Shown in pieces: positions 20,141 to 30,003 of a stretch of 64,000 nt of DNA (position 1 is the stretch's first letter; every line of letters begins with the position of its first letter). The stretch spans positions 20,949,002 through 21,013,001 of the forward strand of contig NC_045148.1 in assembly GCF_008831285.2 (NCBI RefSeq). The letters are read 5' to 3'. The position numbers and the translations under genes are program-made. A model generated the notes under the pieces. That model did no database searches and was not told the DNA's origin. It worked only from the letters and a program-made list of their open reading frames with translations. Source of the stretch: Nymphaea colorata. Taxonomy: Eukaryota; Streptophyta; Magnoliopsida; Nymphaeales; Nymphaeaceae.

Positions 20141-22052
20141 ATGAGCACATTTACCGGCATGTTACGCCATTTTAGCCTAAAGAACAGGAAAAAGGATTCA
20201 AAAATCGTGACACCAATAACGAAGAATCACAGGACAGTGAGCTTGGCCTCAACGCAAAATTGATTCTATGCTTCTTAAACCCGGCAATTCAAAAGATTGG
20301 AGTCTGGGGCATGGCTGGAACAGGCAAAACCTTGAATGTCACGACGGCACTGGGAACTTTAAATGAATTGAAAAATAAAATATTTGATTTTATCCTCTTC
20401 TTCACCGTCAAAGACGGCTTGAGAACTCTGAGAAATGATTTGATGAGGGAACTAGGCGTTATTAAGGTTGATAGTGAAGATGATGACATGAAAGCTGCGG
20501 CCTTGTTGTACAGGAGGCTGAGAGGGAAGAAGTTCCTTCTCGTCTTAGATGACTTGTGGGAAACAATCAGTTTAGAAGAGCTGGGAGTTCCTGAAACCAC
20601 CGAAGAAAATGGCTGCAAGCTCTTGGTGATCACTCGAAACCGCAAACTGTGTGACCGTATGGGCACTCAGGTTGATATCAGGGTGCCTGGTTTTACTGAG
20701 GAAGATGCATGGACCTACATCTGTGAAGCAGCCGGCGACGTCGTGAAGCAGCCATCAATCGAGCCCATAGCTAAACGAGTTGCAAAAGAATGTGATTGCA
20801 TGCCTCTTGCACTTAAAGCGACAATGGAGGCTATGGCGGGCAGAAGCGATGAGGTTTCTTGGCTGAGAATGTTGGGTGATTGGATGCACTTCAGGCCTTC
20901 AAGGCGAATCTTCGAAAAGTTGTTCCTGCGTTTGAAGTTGAGTTACGATCACTTGGAAAGTGAACTCCTAAGAAAATGCTTCTTAGCTTGTTCTTTCTAT
21001 GCAGAAAAACAGGAGGTCAATGTGATAGAACTGATACACTGGTGGATTTATGAAGGCTACATTGACCTTACAGAGGAAATGGCATTGTTGGAGGCTTATG
21101 AGAAGGGGGCTCATCTGATAGCAGATCTAAGAGATGCAAGTATGATCCAAGTTCGTGATGGAGGCCTTATTAAATTCAATGATGTGATGAGGGACCTAGC
21201 TCTAATTATCAAATCCAAAGAGTTCATAAAGAAGATCGATCAAAAGCTACTCGAAGCACCAGACAGAGAAGCATGGGAAGAAGCAGAGATGATATCACTA
21301 AAAGAAAACCAAATAACAAGCCTTGAGCAGAACCCAAACTGTCCCAATCTCACTTGCCTGCACCTCTGTAGCAACCATCAGCTGAGAAAGATCTCCCCAG
21401 AGTTTTTGAGCAAATGCCGGAACTTCGCTTTCTAGATTTGTCATGGACAGGAATTGATTCTCTGCCAAGATCAATCTCTCATCTTGTGAAGCTTCGGTTG
21501 CTTGATTTGGACTTCTGCAGGTCCTTGAGAAACATAACAGGTGTAGGGGCTCTCAAGCAACTGATCACTCTTGATCTCTCAGCCACCCCAATAGAAGAGC
21601 TACCAGTGGAAATTGGTGAACTGACTCAGCTGAGGCGCCTGCACATGTTTGCCACTGTGCATCTCAAGAGAGTTGCTAGTGGGATCTTGCCCAGACTCTG
21701 TTTTCTGGAAATCCTCAAGATGGGAGGCAGTTCCTATGCTTGGCAAAGCGAGGGCCTGGTCGGTGAAGCCAGCTTGCAGGAGCTGTTGGGCTTGAGACGC
21801 TTAGATGATTTAGCACTTGTAGTGAGAAGTGTTACTGATTTTGAATTCTTTGACCAAAGTACATCTCTACAGTCATGGAAAGATGACGTTACCATAGAGT
21901 GCAGAATCTTAGAGACGTCGACGACTATGAAGTTTGAAGGCAAATTCAACAAGTGGGAGAGCGAATTTGAGGAAGAAGACATGGTTGCCAAGATCCTAGC
22001 CGCTGCATCATCGATGGTGGATAAGTATGAAGGGTTCTTTGACAAAGCTTAA
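20141..22052 (+). pseudogene. CC-less RPS2-like NB-LRR gene, unit A (two one-base frameshifts)
   Basis: This is the same gene as the intact unit-B copy, with all NB-ARC motifs and the LRR region, but split into three frames. An A-run at 20200-20204 has 5 A against 6 in unit B, and a T-run at 21403-21407 has 5 T against 6. Between them the central frame (20260-21435) is open for over 390 codons; the last (21414-22052) gives the LRR and C-terminus. No other change in the coding part disrupts it. Single-base homopolymer losses are frequent throughout the surrounding noncoding DNA relative to units B and C. Sequence-consensus error is therefore a real alternative to a pseudogene. Promoter, leader exon and acceptor are all present. 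Confidence 0.8.
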
Positions 22053-22891
22053 TTTGGTCGAATTGACTTGGTGTTTAAAATGGGTAGTGGATTCAGAGCT
22101 TTTTCAAGGGGCTGGGAGTGAAGCTCCGGATTGCTACTGCTGAGTGGCTTTTGAGATTGAAGAACTTCTTGTTTGTGGATTGATATGTTGTTTGGCTTTC
22201 TTTTGTATGAAACTGCAGGAATGGTCTGTTTGATTTCGAATTGCAAAACGTTTGCAATGTCGTGCATAAATTAATTTGTTGAAGATTTGTATAAAGACCT
22301 TGTGTAAAAGAAAAGTTGATTTGACTAGAGCTTGCTAAGAGAAAAGAATCCATGTTGGGATCTGGTATTCAGTTCCACGTTTGACTATGAATCCAATCTC
22401 AATCCTACGCAGAACCAAAATCGAAGTACAAGAAAATGATAGATTTTAAACTAGCTTGACAAGTTTGGATTTAGTTTCAGAAAATCAATTTGGAGTCGAA
22501 CACTCGATCCACATCAAAATAGGTTTGATTCGGTTAACTTGAACTAGGTAATAGCCATATCCAAATAAAAAGTAATTTATTCTACCCCATTCATTTTAAT
22601 TGTTGCTAGTCGTTGATACTCGAAAAATGATCGACGATGTACCATATCATGTAATCTTGCACGTTGTCACAGAATCACATATAATTTGAATTCAAATCCA
22701 GAGCTTTCTTGAGACAGTCCTGCATCTCCACTCAACATCTGAATCTCCCATCTGGACTTCGGATGCACTTCTTTTAGGAAGCACAGTTATTTTTCATTAT
22801 CTTCGATCTGTCTAAAGCTGCACCTTTGGCGCCGGTGAGAAACCAAGTATCTGCAGGGAACAGAGTGCCAAGCAAACGTTTAACATCTAAA
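22053..22891. other. 3' flank of NB-LRR gene, unit A
   Basis: It probably contains the 3' UTR (the T-rich stretch to about 22300 could hold the poly(A) site, not assignable). Then AT-rich DNA up to the Copia-1 target site. No further gene seen. Confidence 0.5.
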
Positions 22892-23384
22892 TGTGTAAGA
22901 AAGAAACAAGAGACAAGTTTTTATGTGGTTCAGTGAAGCACACCTACGTCCACGAGAGAGACTCTTCCACCGTGTGTGGTGGAGAGGTTCATTCTACTAT
23001 TTATAATGTTACACTTGAGACTTCTCCTTGATTTCAGGAGAGATTATAGTCCTACCATGATTGCTCTTGCGAGCTGTACATATACGTTTCATGTTGCTAA
23101 TGTCTTGGGATTGACTTTCCCTGTTGAGTCGTTGCATTCTTGGATCCTTATTTGTAACTGTGGCCTGATTCCCTTCATCGTCATCTTCTTTAGTAACTGC
23201 CGTAATCTGCAATCTGGCTGATTTATCATTTTGTGTAATGGTGGCCTGATTTCCTTCATCGTTGCTCTGTTCTTTAGTAACTGACGTAATCGGCAGCCTG
23301 GTTGATTTGTGATTTTGTGTAACTGGCACAACAATCTTCATTCTAGTCGTTTGATGATATTGATTATATTCCTTTACCGTTTCA
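22892..23384 (-). repeat. Copia-1 3' LTR, unit A
   Basis: 493 bp, identical by eye to its counterpart in unit B. On its right side (23385-23400) is the polypurine tract, TTTGAGGGGGA when read on the minus strand. Confidence 0.93.
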
Positions 23385-23427
23385 TCCCCCTCAAATTGGG
23401 CGGGCCGTTAGCCAGACCCAGTTTGTC

Positions 23428-26400
23428 TCAAAGTGAATTAAAGTGGTTGCTAGACAATGCCTTGGTGAATATATCAGCAAGTTGTTGAGAGGATGGCACA
23501 AATTGCGTGGTAAGTTGTCCAAGCGTGATCTTTTCACGAAGGAAATGATAATCCAACTCAACATGTTTCATTCGAGAGTGAAAAACTGGTTTGATAGAAA
23601 CCTGTAGGGCAGACATATTGTCACAATATAAGATTGGAGTGCAGGCTAGATATATTCCAAGATCTTTCAATATATATTGAATCCATGTAAGTTTGGTGGC
23701 GGCAGAGGCCATAGATCTATATTCTGCTTCTGTCATAGATCGAGCGACAGTAGGTTGTTTCTTAGCTGCCCAAGATATACAATTTGTGCCAATGAAAGTG
23801 CAATATCTAGCAGTTGAGCATCGAGTGTCCTTGCATCCTGCCCAGTCTCAATCAGAGAAGGCATGAAGTTGAAAATCAGTCAGAGGGGAGAGAGTACAAC
23901 CATCAGAAATAGTTTCGTGAATGTAGCAGAGTATAAGTTTAACAAGCTGAAAATGACTATTCTTTGGTGTCTGCATATACCGACTGACATAATTAACACT
24001 GACTGATATATCGGGCCTGGTAAACATCAAATATTGTAGCCCCCCAACCAAACTGTGAAACAGTGTTGGATCTGAAAAAGGTCCATCATGAAGAGGTGAT
24101 TGATAATGTTGAACTAAAGGGGTGATGACTGGTTTACAGCCAAGAAATTTTGCACGTTCGAGAAGACTAAAGGCGTAACGCCGTTGATTTAAGAAACAGT
24201 CCAGATTTAGTCTTAATAACTTCCACACCTAAGAAGTGATGAAGATATCCAAGATCTTTCATGGCGAACTCGATACTCAACTCTTTAATAATTTGTTGAA
24301 GAAGGATACTATTGCTTCCTGTTAATATGGTGTCGTCAACATAAAGAAGGAGAAAGATAGTACCTTGAGCTTCTTGATAAACAAACAATGAAGAGTCTGA
24401 GATGCTGGCGTAAAAGCCTTTGGTTAACAAGGAGCCAAACCGATTGTACCAAACTCGAGGTGCCTGGGGAACTCCATATAAAGCTCGGTGAAGTCGGCAG
24501 ACATGTGTGGGTTTGGAAGGATCAATGAATCCTCGTGGCTGTTCAATGAATACAGTTTGATCCAAGTTGCTATGGAGAAACACATTTTTGACATCGAGCT
24601 GCTTAATGTCCCAATTGTTGGTCAAGGCAATAGTAAGAACAATGCAAATTGTAGTCGGTTTGATAACAGGAGAGAAAGTTTCCATAAAGTCAACACCAGG
24701 AATTTGGTTGAACTCGCTAGCTACCAGCCGTGCCTTCAAGCATTCCAAAGTGCCATCACTTTTTAATTTGGTTTTAAAAACCCAATACCACATTCATGTT
24801 TGGTTGTCGAGGAACTAGAGTCCAAGTTTGACAATAGTGAAGTGCGTGTAATTCCCCTTTCATCGCCGCGACCCAGCCATCATGCATGAGAGCATCTTTC
24901 ACCGTTTTGGGCTCTAGATGAATACTCATAGTGAGCAAGTAGCAAGGATTAGGCTTAACGACACCAACCTTTGCTCGAGTAATCATGACATGAGAGTTTG
25001 AGGATGGAGGCGGAACTTGAGTGGCTGCGGCATGGAGATCGAGAGATGGTTCAGCTTGAGGTGGAAGCTCGTCACTAGAAGATGGTGAGGCTGCTGCAAT
25101 AGGGGATAGCACAACTTGTTGAATCAGTGAGTTTTCATGAGGAGAAGATACAGCAGGTGTAGCTAGTAACATTTCTGGAGTTGGGAGCTCTTCATGATGC
25201 ATACAAGTGGAGGAGCCAACAACAAGCTGTCTATCCACATTCTGAGTATTATTAGGGGGCTCGGTCTAATCCCTGAATGTTGTAGGTTGCAGTTGATATT
25301 CAACTTTGGAAAATAATATGCCAGGCTTGTGATACGGAAAGTTAGCTTCATCAAAAACCACATGCCGTGAAGTATATATACAACCAGTAGGAGGATATAA
25401 TCTGCGATAGCCTTTGTGAATGGAACTATATCCCAAGAATACACAAAGTAACGGTCTTGGTTCAAATTTATGCTTGGCATAATCTTTCAAGTAAGGAAAG
25501 CAACGACTTCCAAAAATACCAAGGCATGTATAATATGATTTCTTTCCAAAAACACATTCAAATGGTGATTTCATTTGCAAGGTGGGTATAGGCAACCGAT
25601 TGATTAACCATGCATCAGTCAAGAAAGCATCGACCCAATATTTCATGGGTATATGAGCATGGAAGAGCATGGTGAGACCCAACTCAACTATTGATCGATG
25701 ACGCCGTTCAGCCAGTCCGTTTTGCGGTGGCGTTTTGGGGCATGACTTAATATGTCAGATGCCATGATTTCTCAAATAATTTTCTAGGATCCGACTATTA
25801 AATTCACCTCCTTCATTGGTTTGAAAATTTTTTAATTTTGTTTCGAATTGACGTTCAACTAGTTTGTGGAAATCCATAAACACTTGACAAAGTTCAGATT
25901 TGTGTCGAAGAGGATATAACCAAACAAATCTTGTAGCTTCATCAACAAATATAGCATAAAACTGAAATTTTTTTGTAGACGTGATAGGGGCTGGTTCCCA
26001 TAAGTCACAATGAACACATTCAAGGAAGATTTGAGAATGCTCTTCTATAGGAAGAAATGGAAGCCGACACATTTTGGCAAGCTGACAACTAGAACAAACT
26101 GACATTCTTGATTGAGGTCCACTCACCTCAATATTATTTTTGCTAACAAGAAAATCAACTATCCGATGATGAGGATGGCCCAAACGTTGATGCCACGTTT
26201 CTTTATTGATTGACTGAAACCTGTTGGAAAAGAAGACTGCATGTTGTCGATCCTTGGAGTTTTCTTGAAATGCATAAAGATCTCTGGTTCTACTGCCCAA
26301 CGCTATTAGACGATTGTCCCTCTTGTCCTTAACAGAAAAACCATCAGTAGATAATTGAAAAACATATGGATATTCAGACGTTAACTGGCTGATAGAGACT

Positions 26401-27603
26401 AAATTTTTCTTAATTTGAGGCACAACTAGAACATTATTGAGCGGCACGCATTTTTTTCCCGTTTTGAATATCAGCATTTCCAATATGAGTGATACTTAAT
26501 TTTTCACCATTTCCCACCATAATTTGATCGTTACCATGATATTCAGTATAGTTTGTAAGTTTATCTGGATTAGACATTATATGTGTGGACGCCCCCGTAT
26601 CAGGAAACCATTTGCCATCATGTCCGTCAGCTGTCTTCATTGCTGCCAAAGCGTAGGGTACTTCCTACACTTGGAAAGCGTGATTGAATCAATGCCAACA
26701 ATTAGCAGCATTGTGATTCATTTTGTGGCAGATTTGACATTGAACACCTTTGTTCTTGTTTTGGTTCTCTCCGCGTCCACCATTCTTGTCTTGATTGAAT
26801 TGAAATTGTCTTCCTCCTTGGGCCGACTGAAAATGTCCTCCTCCTTGGGTCGACTGAAAAGCTCCTCCGGCCTCCTTGGGCCGCTTGTGTGAATTCTCGC
26901 CCCTTTGAGTTAAAGAACTAATTTCTATTTGATTTAAACTTGGAATTTGAATATTTCTCTCTGTAAAGTGCAACCTGCTGACTAGTATCCTCATGATACA
27001 TACTCCGCATAGTTTCATGACTCTGGAGTAAAGCTACCACATCTATGTAGGATGGTGTTGGGGGTTTCATCATGGTGGTGGTAAAGGAATCATATTCGTG
27101 TTCCAATCCACGAGCCAAAAAACTTTGGAATGGTCTTCTATAGGCTTGCCTATAGCCGCAAGCTCGTCACATATCTTCTTGAACTCACAAATAAAATCAG
27201 CAATAGACAGATTTCTTTTCTTACAAGTCTCAAGCTTTTGCATAACCAAGTGTTCCCTCTCTTGACATTTATGAGAGAAATGTGTCATAAGTGTATGTCA
27301 TACCTCTTTAGATGTTTGAAGTCCAATGACGGTACCCATGACTTCTTCTGCAAGAGTGCCGGTGATCCATCCACGCAATAGTCGATCTGATTTTCGCCAT
27401 GCTTGATAGATTGGATTCACTCGTTCCTCCACCGTACCGTCTTCTTTGGTGTGATGGACTGTAGGTTCGGGCGCAGCTGTCTCTCCTTCAATGAACTCAA
27501 TCATATCTTGGCTCTCAATGACTCGAAGGAGTTGGGTTTTCCATATCAAAAAATTGGTCTGGTTCAACTTAATGGTAAGAAAGTTTGCGACTTTAAGTTG
27601 TAA
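23428..27603 (-). pseudogene. Copia-1 gag-pol, unit A, inactivated
   Basis: Pieces on the minus strand, in order: gag (27567-27298, NFLIWKTQLLRVIESQD; 27288-26918), zinc knuckle CQICHKMNHNAANC near 26700, protease WFPDTGASTHIM near 26600, and integrase zinc region WHQRLGHPHHR plus core (26483-25755, 25682-25266). Then come reverse transcriptase (24793-24167, with YVDD at about 24343-24332) and RNase H with EAEYRSMASAATKL (23736-23428). At least five stops or frameshifts separate them and most are shared with unit B, so the element was dead before the duplication. The relatively short gag and DTGAS protease suit an RE1-like lineage, but the lineage call is tentative. Confidence 0.9.
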
Positions 27604-27680
27604 GGGTATGGGTAAGGAGAAGAGACGGTGGAAGCCATTGAAGGTATACTAAAAAAAAACTCACGGTGCAAGACCCTAAT

Positions 27681-27692
27681 GCTCTGATACCA
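27681..27692 (-). other. Copia-1 primer-binding site, unit A
   Basis: Read on the minus strand, TGGTATCAGAGC directly follows the 5' LTR. It is complementary to the 3' end of initiator tRNA-Met, the usual plant copia primer. Confidence 0.9.
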
Positions 27693-28185
27693 TGTGAAAG
27701 AAAGAAACAAGAGACAAGTTTTTACGTGGTTCGGTGAAGCACACCTACGTCCATGAGAGAGACTCTTCCACCGTGTGTGGTGGAGAGGTTCATTCCACTA
27801 TTTATGATGTTACACTTGAGACTTCTCCTTGATTTCAGGAGAGATTATAGTCCTTTCATGATTGCTCTTGCGAGCTGTACATATACGTTTCATGTTGCTA
27901 ACGTTTTGGGATTGACTTTCCCTATTGAGTCGTTGCATTCTTGGATCCTCATTTGTAACCGTGGCCGGATTCCCTTCATCGTCATCTTCTTTAGTAACTG
28001 TCGTAATCCGCAATCTGGCTGATTTATCATTTTGTGTAATGGTGGCCTGATTTCCTTCATCGTTGCCTTCTTCTTTAGTAACTGACGTAATCGACAGCCT
28101 CGTTGATTTGTGATTTTCTATAACTGGCGCAACAATCTTCATTCTAGCCGTTTGATGATATTGATTATATTCCTTTACCGTTTCA
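27693..28185 (-). repeat. Copia-1 5' LTR, unit A
   Basis: 493 bp, the same length as the partner LTR. It ends at CTAAA, the right target duplication. Confidence 0.93.
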
Positions 28186-28607
28186 CTAAACGGGCATGCC
28201 CATCGAGTTTCCTGTGTGATTCCTCGTTTTCAGCAAGTCTATCAGGTTGAGGAAAAAGGCACAAGTTGGAAAACAAGCATAAATCCTCAGAAAAGCAACC
28301 CCAAGAAGTACAATGGTTCTGCTCCTGACGAATGAAAGTAAATTGCGAAACCAATTTCTTGGGTTGTACAACTTTAACTTGTTTATCAAGATTAGCTCGT
28401 GATCGATTAGGAAGATCTATACTCGACCACTTAAACCTTTAATGATCTCTCGTTTCAAATGAATTATTCAGAGGTCACAAATGTGCTCATCCCCTGTTTG
28501 CCTTGAACAAGAAAAATCTTCCTCACAATTCAAGGATCCAAAACAGCAGTGTGTGTTGCACCAAGTAATTAAGCGGTAGCTTAACCATGATGCGCAGCAG
28601 TGGGGGT
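28186..28607. other. flank between Copia-1 and TNL 3' end, unit A
   Basis: 422 bp with no gene recognised; probably TNL 3' untranslated or flanking sequence. Confidence 0.4.
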
Positions 28608-29028
28608 TTACCTCCTCAAAACGATACTACATTTTCTCAATTTGTAAGCTCCGACGACTGTAAGATCCATCGTCCGGTAGCCGTTTCCGTTTGCTAGCAT
28701 CTGGGTAACTTCTTCTGCCTCCTTCTGTTCTCGAAGAACCAAACACCCGATGCGGGCATTTGATTCCAACTCTCCACATTCCATTTCCCTTAACAACATT
28801 TCTCTCCATTGCATTCCCCTCCGATCACAGATCAAAAAATCATCCTTTGAGACTATAAACCGAGTACTTGTCACGGACTGCCCCCTCCAGAAACGCTCGA
28901 AGGACGCTGAAAGAACCCACACTCGGCACATTTGGAACAAGGAAAGATATTACTGCCGTCCCATTGGGGCTCGAACAATTCAGAAATCCAGGAAGGCAGA
29001 GCTTTACATAGCCTTCAAAATTCGCCTC
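28608..29028 (-). pseudogene. TNL C-terminal exon, unit A side
   Basis: On the minus strand a good acceptor (TTTGTTTTCAG|GAGG) at 29029 starts an exon reading EANFEGYVKLCLPGFLN in one frame. A second frame is open to 28608 and contains FIVSKDDFLICDRRG and EMECGELESNARIGC. Joining the two needs a frame change near 28950, so a frameshift or a further small intron is likely. The exon follows the LRR exon and fits the post-LRR C-terminal region of TNL proteins, but I recognise no named domain. It ends with GAGGAG|GTAAAC, which could be a stop (TAA) or a donor. Confidence 0.5.
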
Positions 29029-29122
29029 CTGAAAACAAACATTTATAGTATAATAAATTGCAGATTAGCAAACCAAATTTAATAAGCCACCATTCAGAAG
29101 GCACAATTCTCTCTTTGTTTAC

Positions 29123-29332
29123 CTTCAGCCTGTTCCACAAGGCATCGGAAAGGCTGGTGCATTCTCTAAGATCCAAGTCCTCCAAGCATTTCAATTTCTC
29201 AAGGCCAGGAATGTCGACGAGATTCCCGCACTTGTTTAGATTTAATTCTCGCAGCATATTCAAATTCGAGACATCTGAAATTGTCTCCAGAGCCTCGCAG
29301 CATGTGGCATTCAGATGGATCAACGATGGTGG
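29123..29332 (-). pseudogene. TNL LRR exon, distal part cut off by Copia-2, unit A
   Basis: On the minus strand it resumes at PPSLIHLNATCCEALETIS and continues LRR-like (LNMLRELNLNKCGNLV, LKCLEDLDLRECTSL) to donor CTGAAG|GTAAAC. It is the continuation of the LRR exon at 34607-35569: removing the retrotransposon and one copy of the 5-bp target duplication restores the frame across SIPKLP/PSLIHL. LRRs of TNLs recognise effectors or guarded proteins. The insertion separates this part from the rest of the exon by 5.3 kb. Confidence 0.85.
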
Positions 29333-29984
29333 TGTTGGGTCGGGTCCAGCCACAAGAGAACCTGACCCGGCCCGTCACTTAAGTGACGGGCGGGAGAAAT
29401 AAAGGGGAGGGCACTCGATGGTGCCTCCCATTCTTTTCTTACGTCTCTCTCTCTTTTAGGGTTTTCTTTTGGGAAAAGGAAAAGAAAGGGGGAGCAATTC
29501 TTGTGGCTGCACGACAAGAGGAGAGAGGGAGAAGAGGAAATGATGGAAGGAGAAGAGGATGGCAAGGAAGAGAAGGTTGCGAGCACTTGGCTCCAGCAAG
29601 ATTCGATTCCAAGGAGGAAGCCAGATACATCTCCTCCCAATCCATGATTTCTCCCAATCCATCGGTGATATTTCCCTTGTTTTCTCATATAGTTTTGATG
29701 AGATATTATTGTTTGAGGGTTGGCTTTGTATAGCCCCTCGTGGGATAACTTATATCATTGATTATAGTGGATTGAGTTTGGGTCGTAATACCCCGTGGTT
29801 TTTACCCTCATTATTTTGAGGGGTTTTCCACGTAAAAATCTTCTTGTGCAGTTTGTGATTGTGATTACTTTGCTTGGATTGCTTGGTAGTTGATTCGTTG
29901 CTCATTACATGATCAATTTGGGATATATTTTGTTGTTGAATCAATTTTAGTAGATTTGTGTCCTATCCATTTTTTATCCCAACA
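29333..29984 (+). repeat. Copia-2 5' LTR, unit A
   Basis: 652 bp from TGTTGGGTCGGG to TATCCCAACA. It contains the inverted phrase CCCGTCACTTAAGTGACGGG near 29368, a perfect 20-bp palindrome. It is longer than the 3' LTR, partly through a duplicated TCCCAATCCAT. Confidence 0.93.
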
Positions 29985-29987
29985 AAG

Positions 29988-30000
29988 TGGTATCAGAGCC
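29988..30000 (+). other. Copia-2 primer-binding site, unit A
   Basis: TGGTATCAGAGCC three bases after the 5' LTR, complementary to initiator tRNA-Met. Confidence 0.92.
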
Positions 30001-30003
30001 AAC

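Larger units (their letters stand above)
22892..28185 (-). mobile_element. Copia-1 LTR retrotransposon, unit A
   Basis: A complete Ty1/copia element in minus orientation: two 493-bp LTRs (TGTG...TTCA), target duplication CTAAA at 22887-22891 and 28186-28190, primer site next to the right (5') LTR, and a purine-rich tract next to the left one. Internal order on the minus strand is gag with CCHC knuckle, protease, integrase, reverse transcriptase, RNase H, the copia order. The coding part is broken by several stops and shifts. By a manual count the two LTRs differ at roughly 27 of 493 sites, so the insertion is old. Confidence 0.95.

Noticed and set aside
20289-20666. 125-codon minus-strand ORF inside the NB-LRR (also 43049-43426)
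   Set aside because: It is the antisense shadow of the NB-ARC coding region, with no features of its own.
22976-23341. 110-codon ORFs in the Copia-1 LTRs with repeated QNHKSTRL/QNDKSARL phrases
   Set aside because: The internal repeat in the protein reflects a short repeat inside the LTR; it is not a gene.
29383-29733. ORFs on both strands in the Copia-2 LTRs
   Set aside because: They lie wholly inside LTRs, differ among the four LTR copies, and have low-complexity Lys/Glu/Arg or Ser/Pro content.
29988-30000. Possible tRNA gene because of the tRNA-Met match
   Set aside because: Only 13 bases match and they follow an LTR; this is a primer-binding site.
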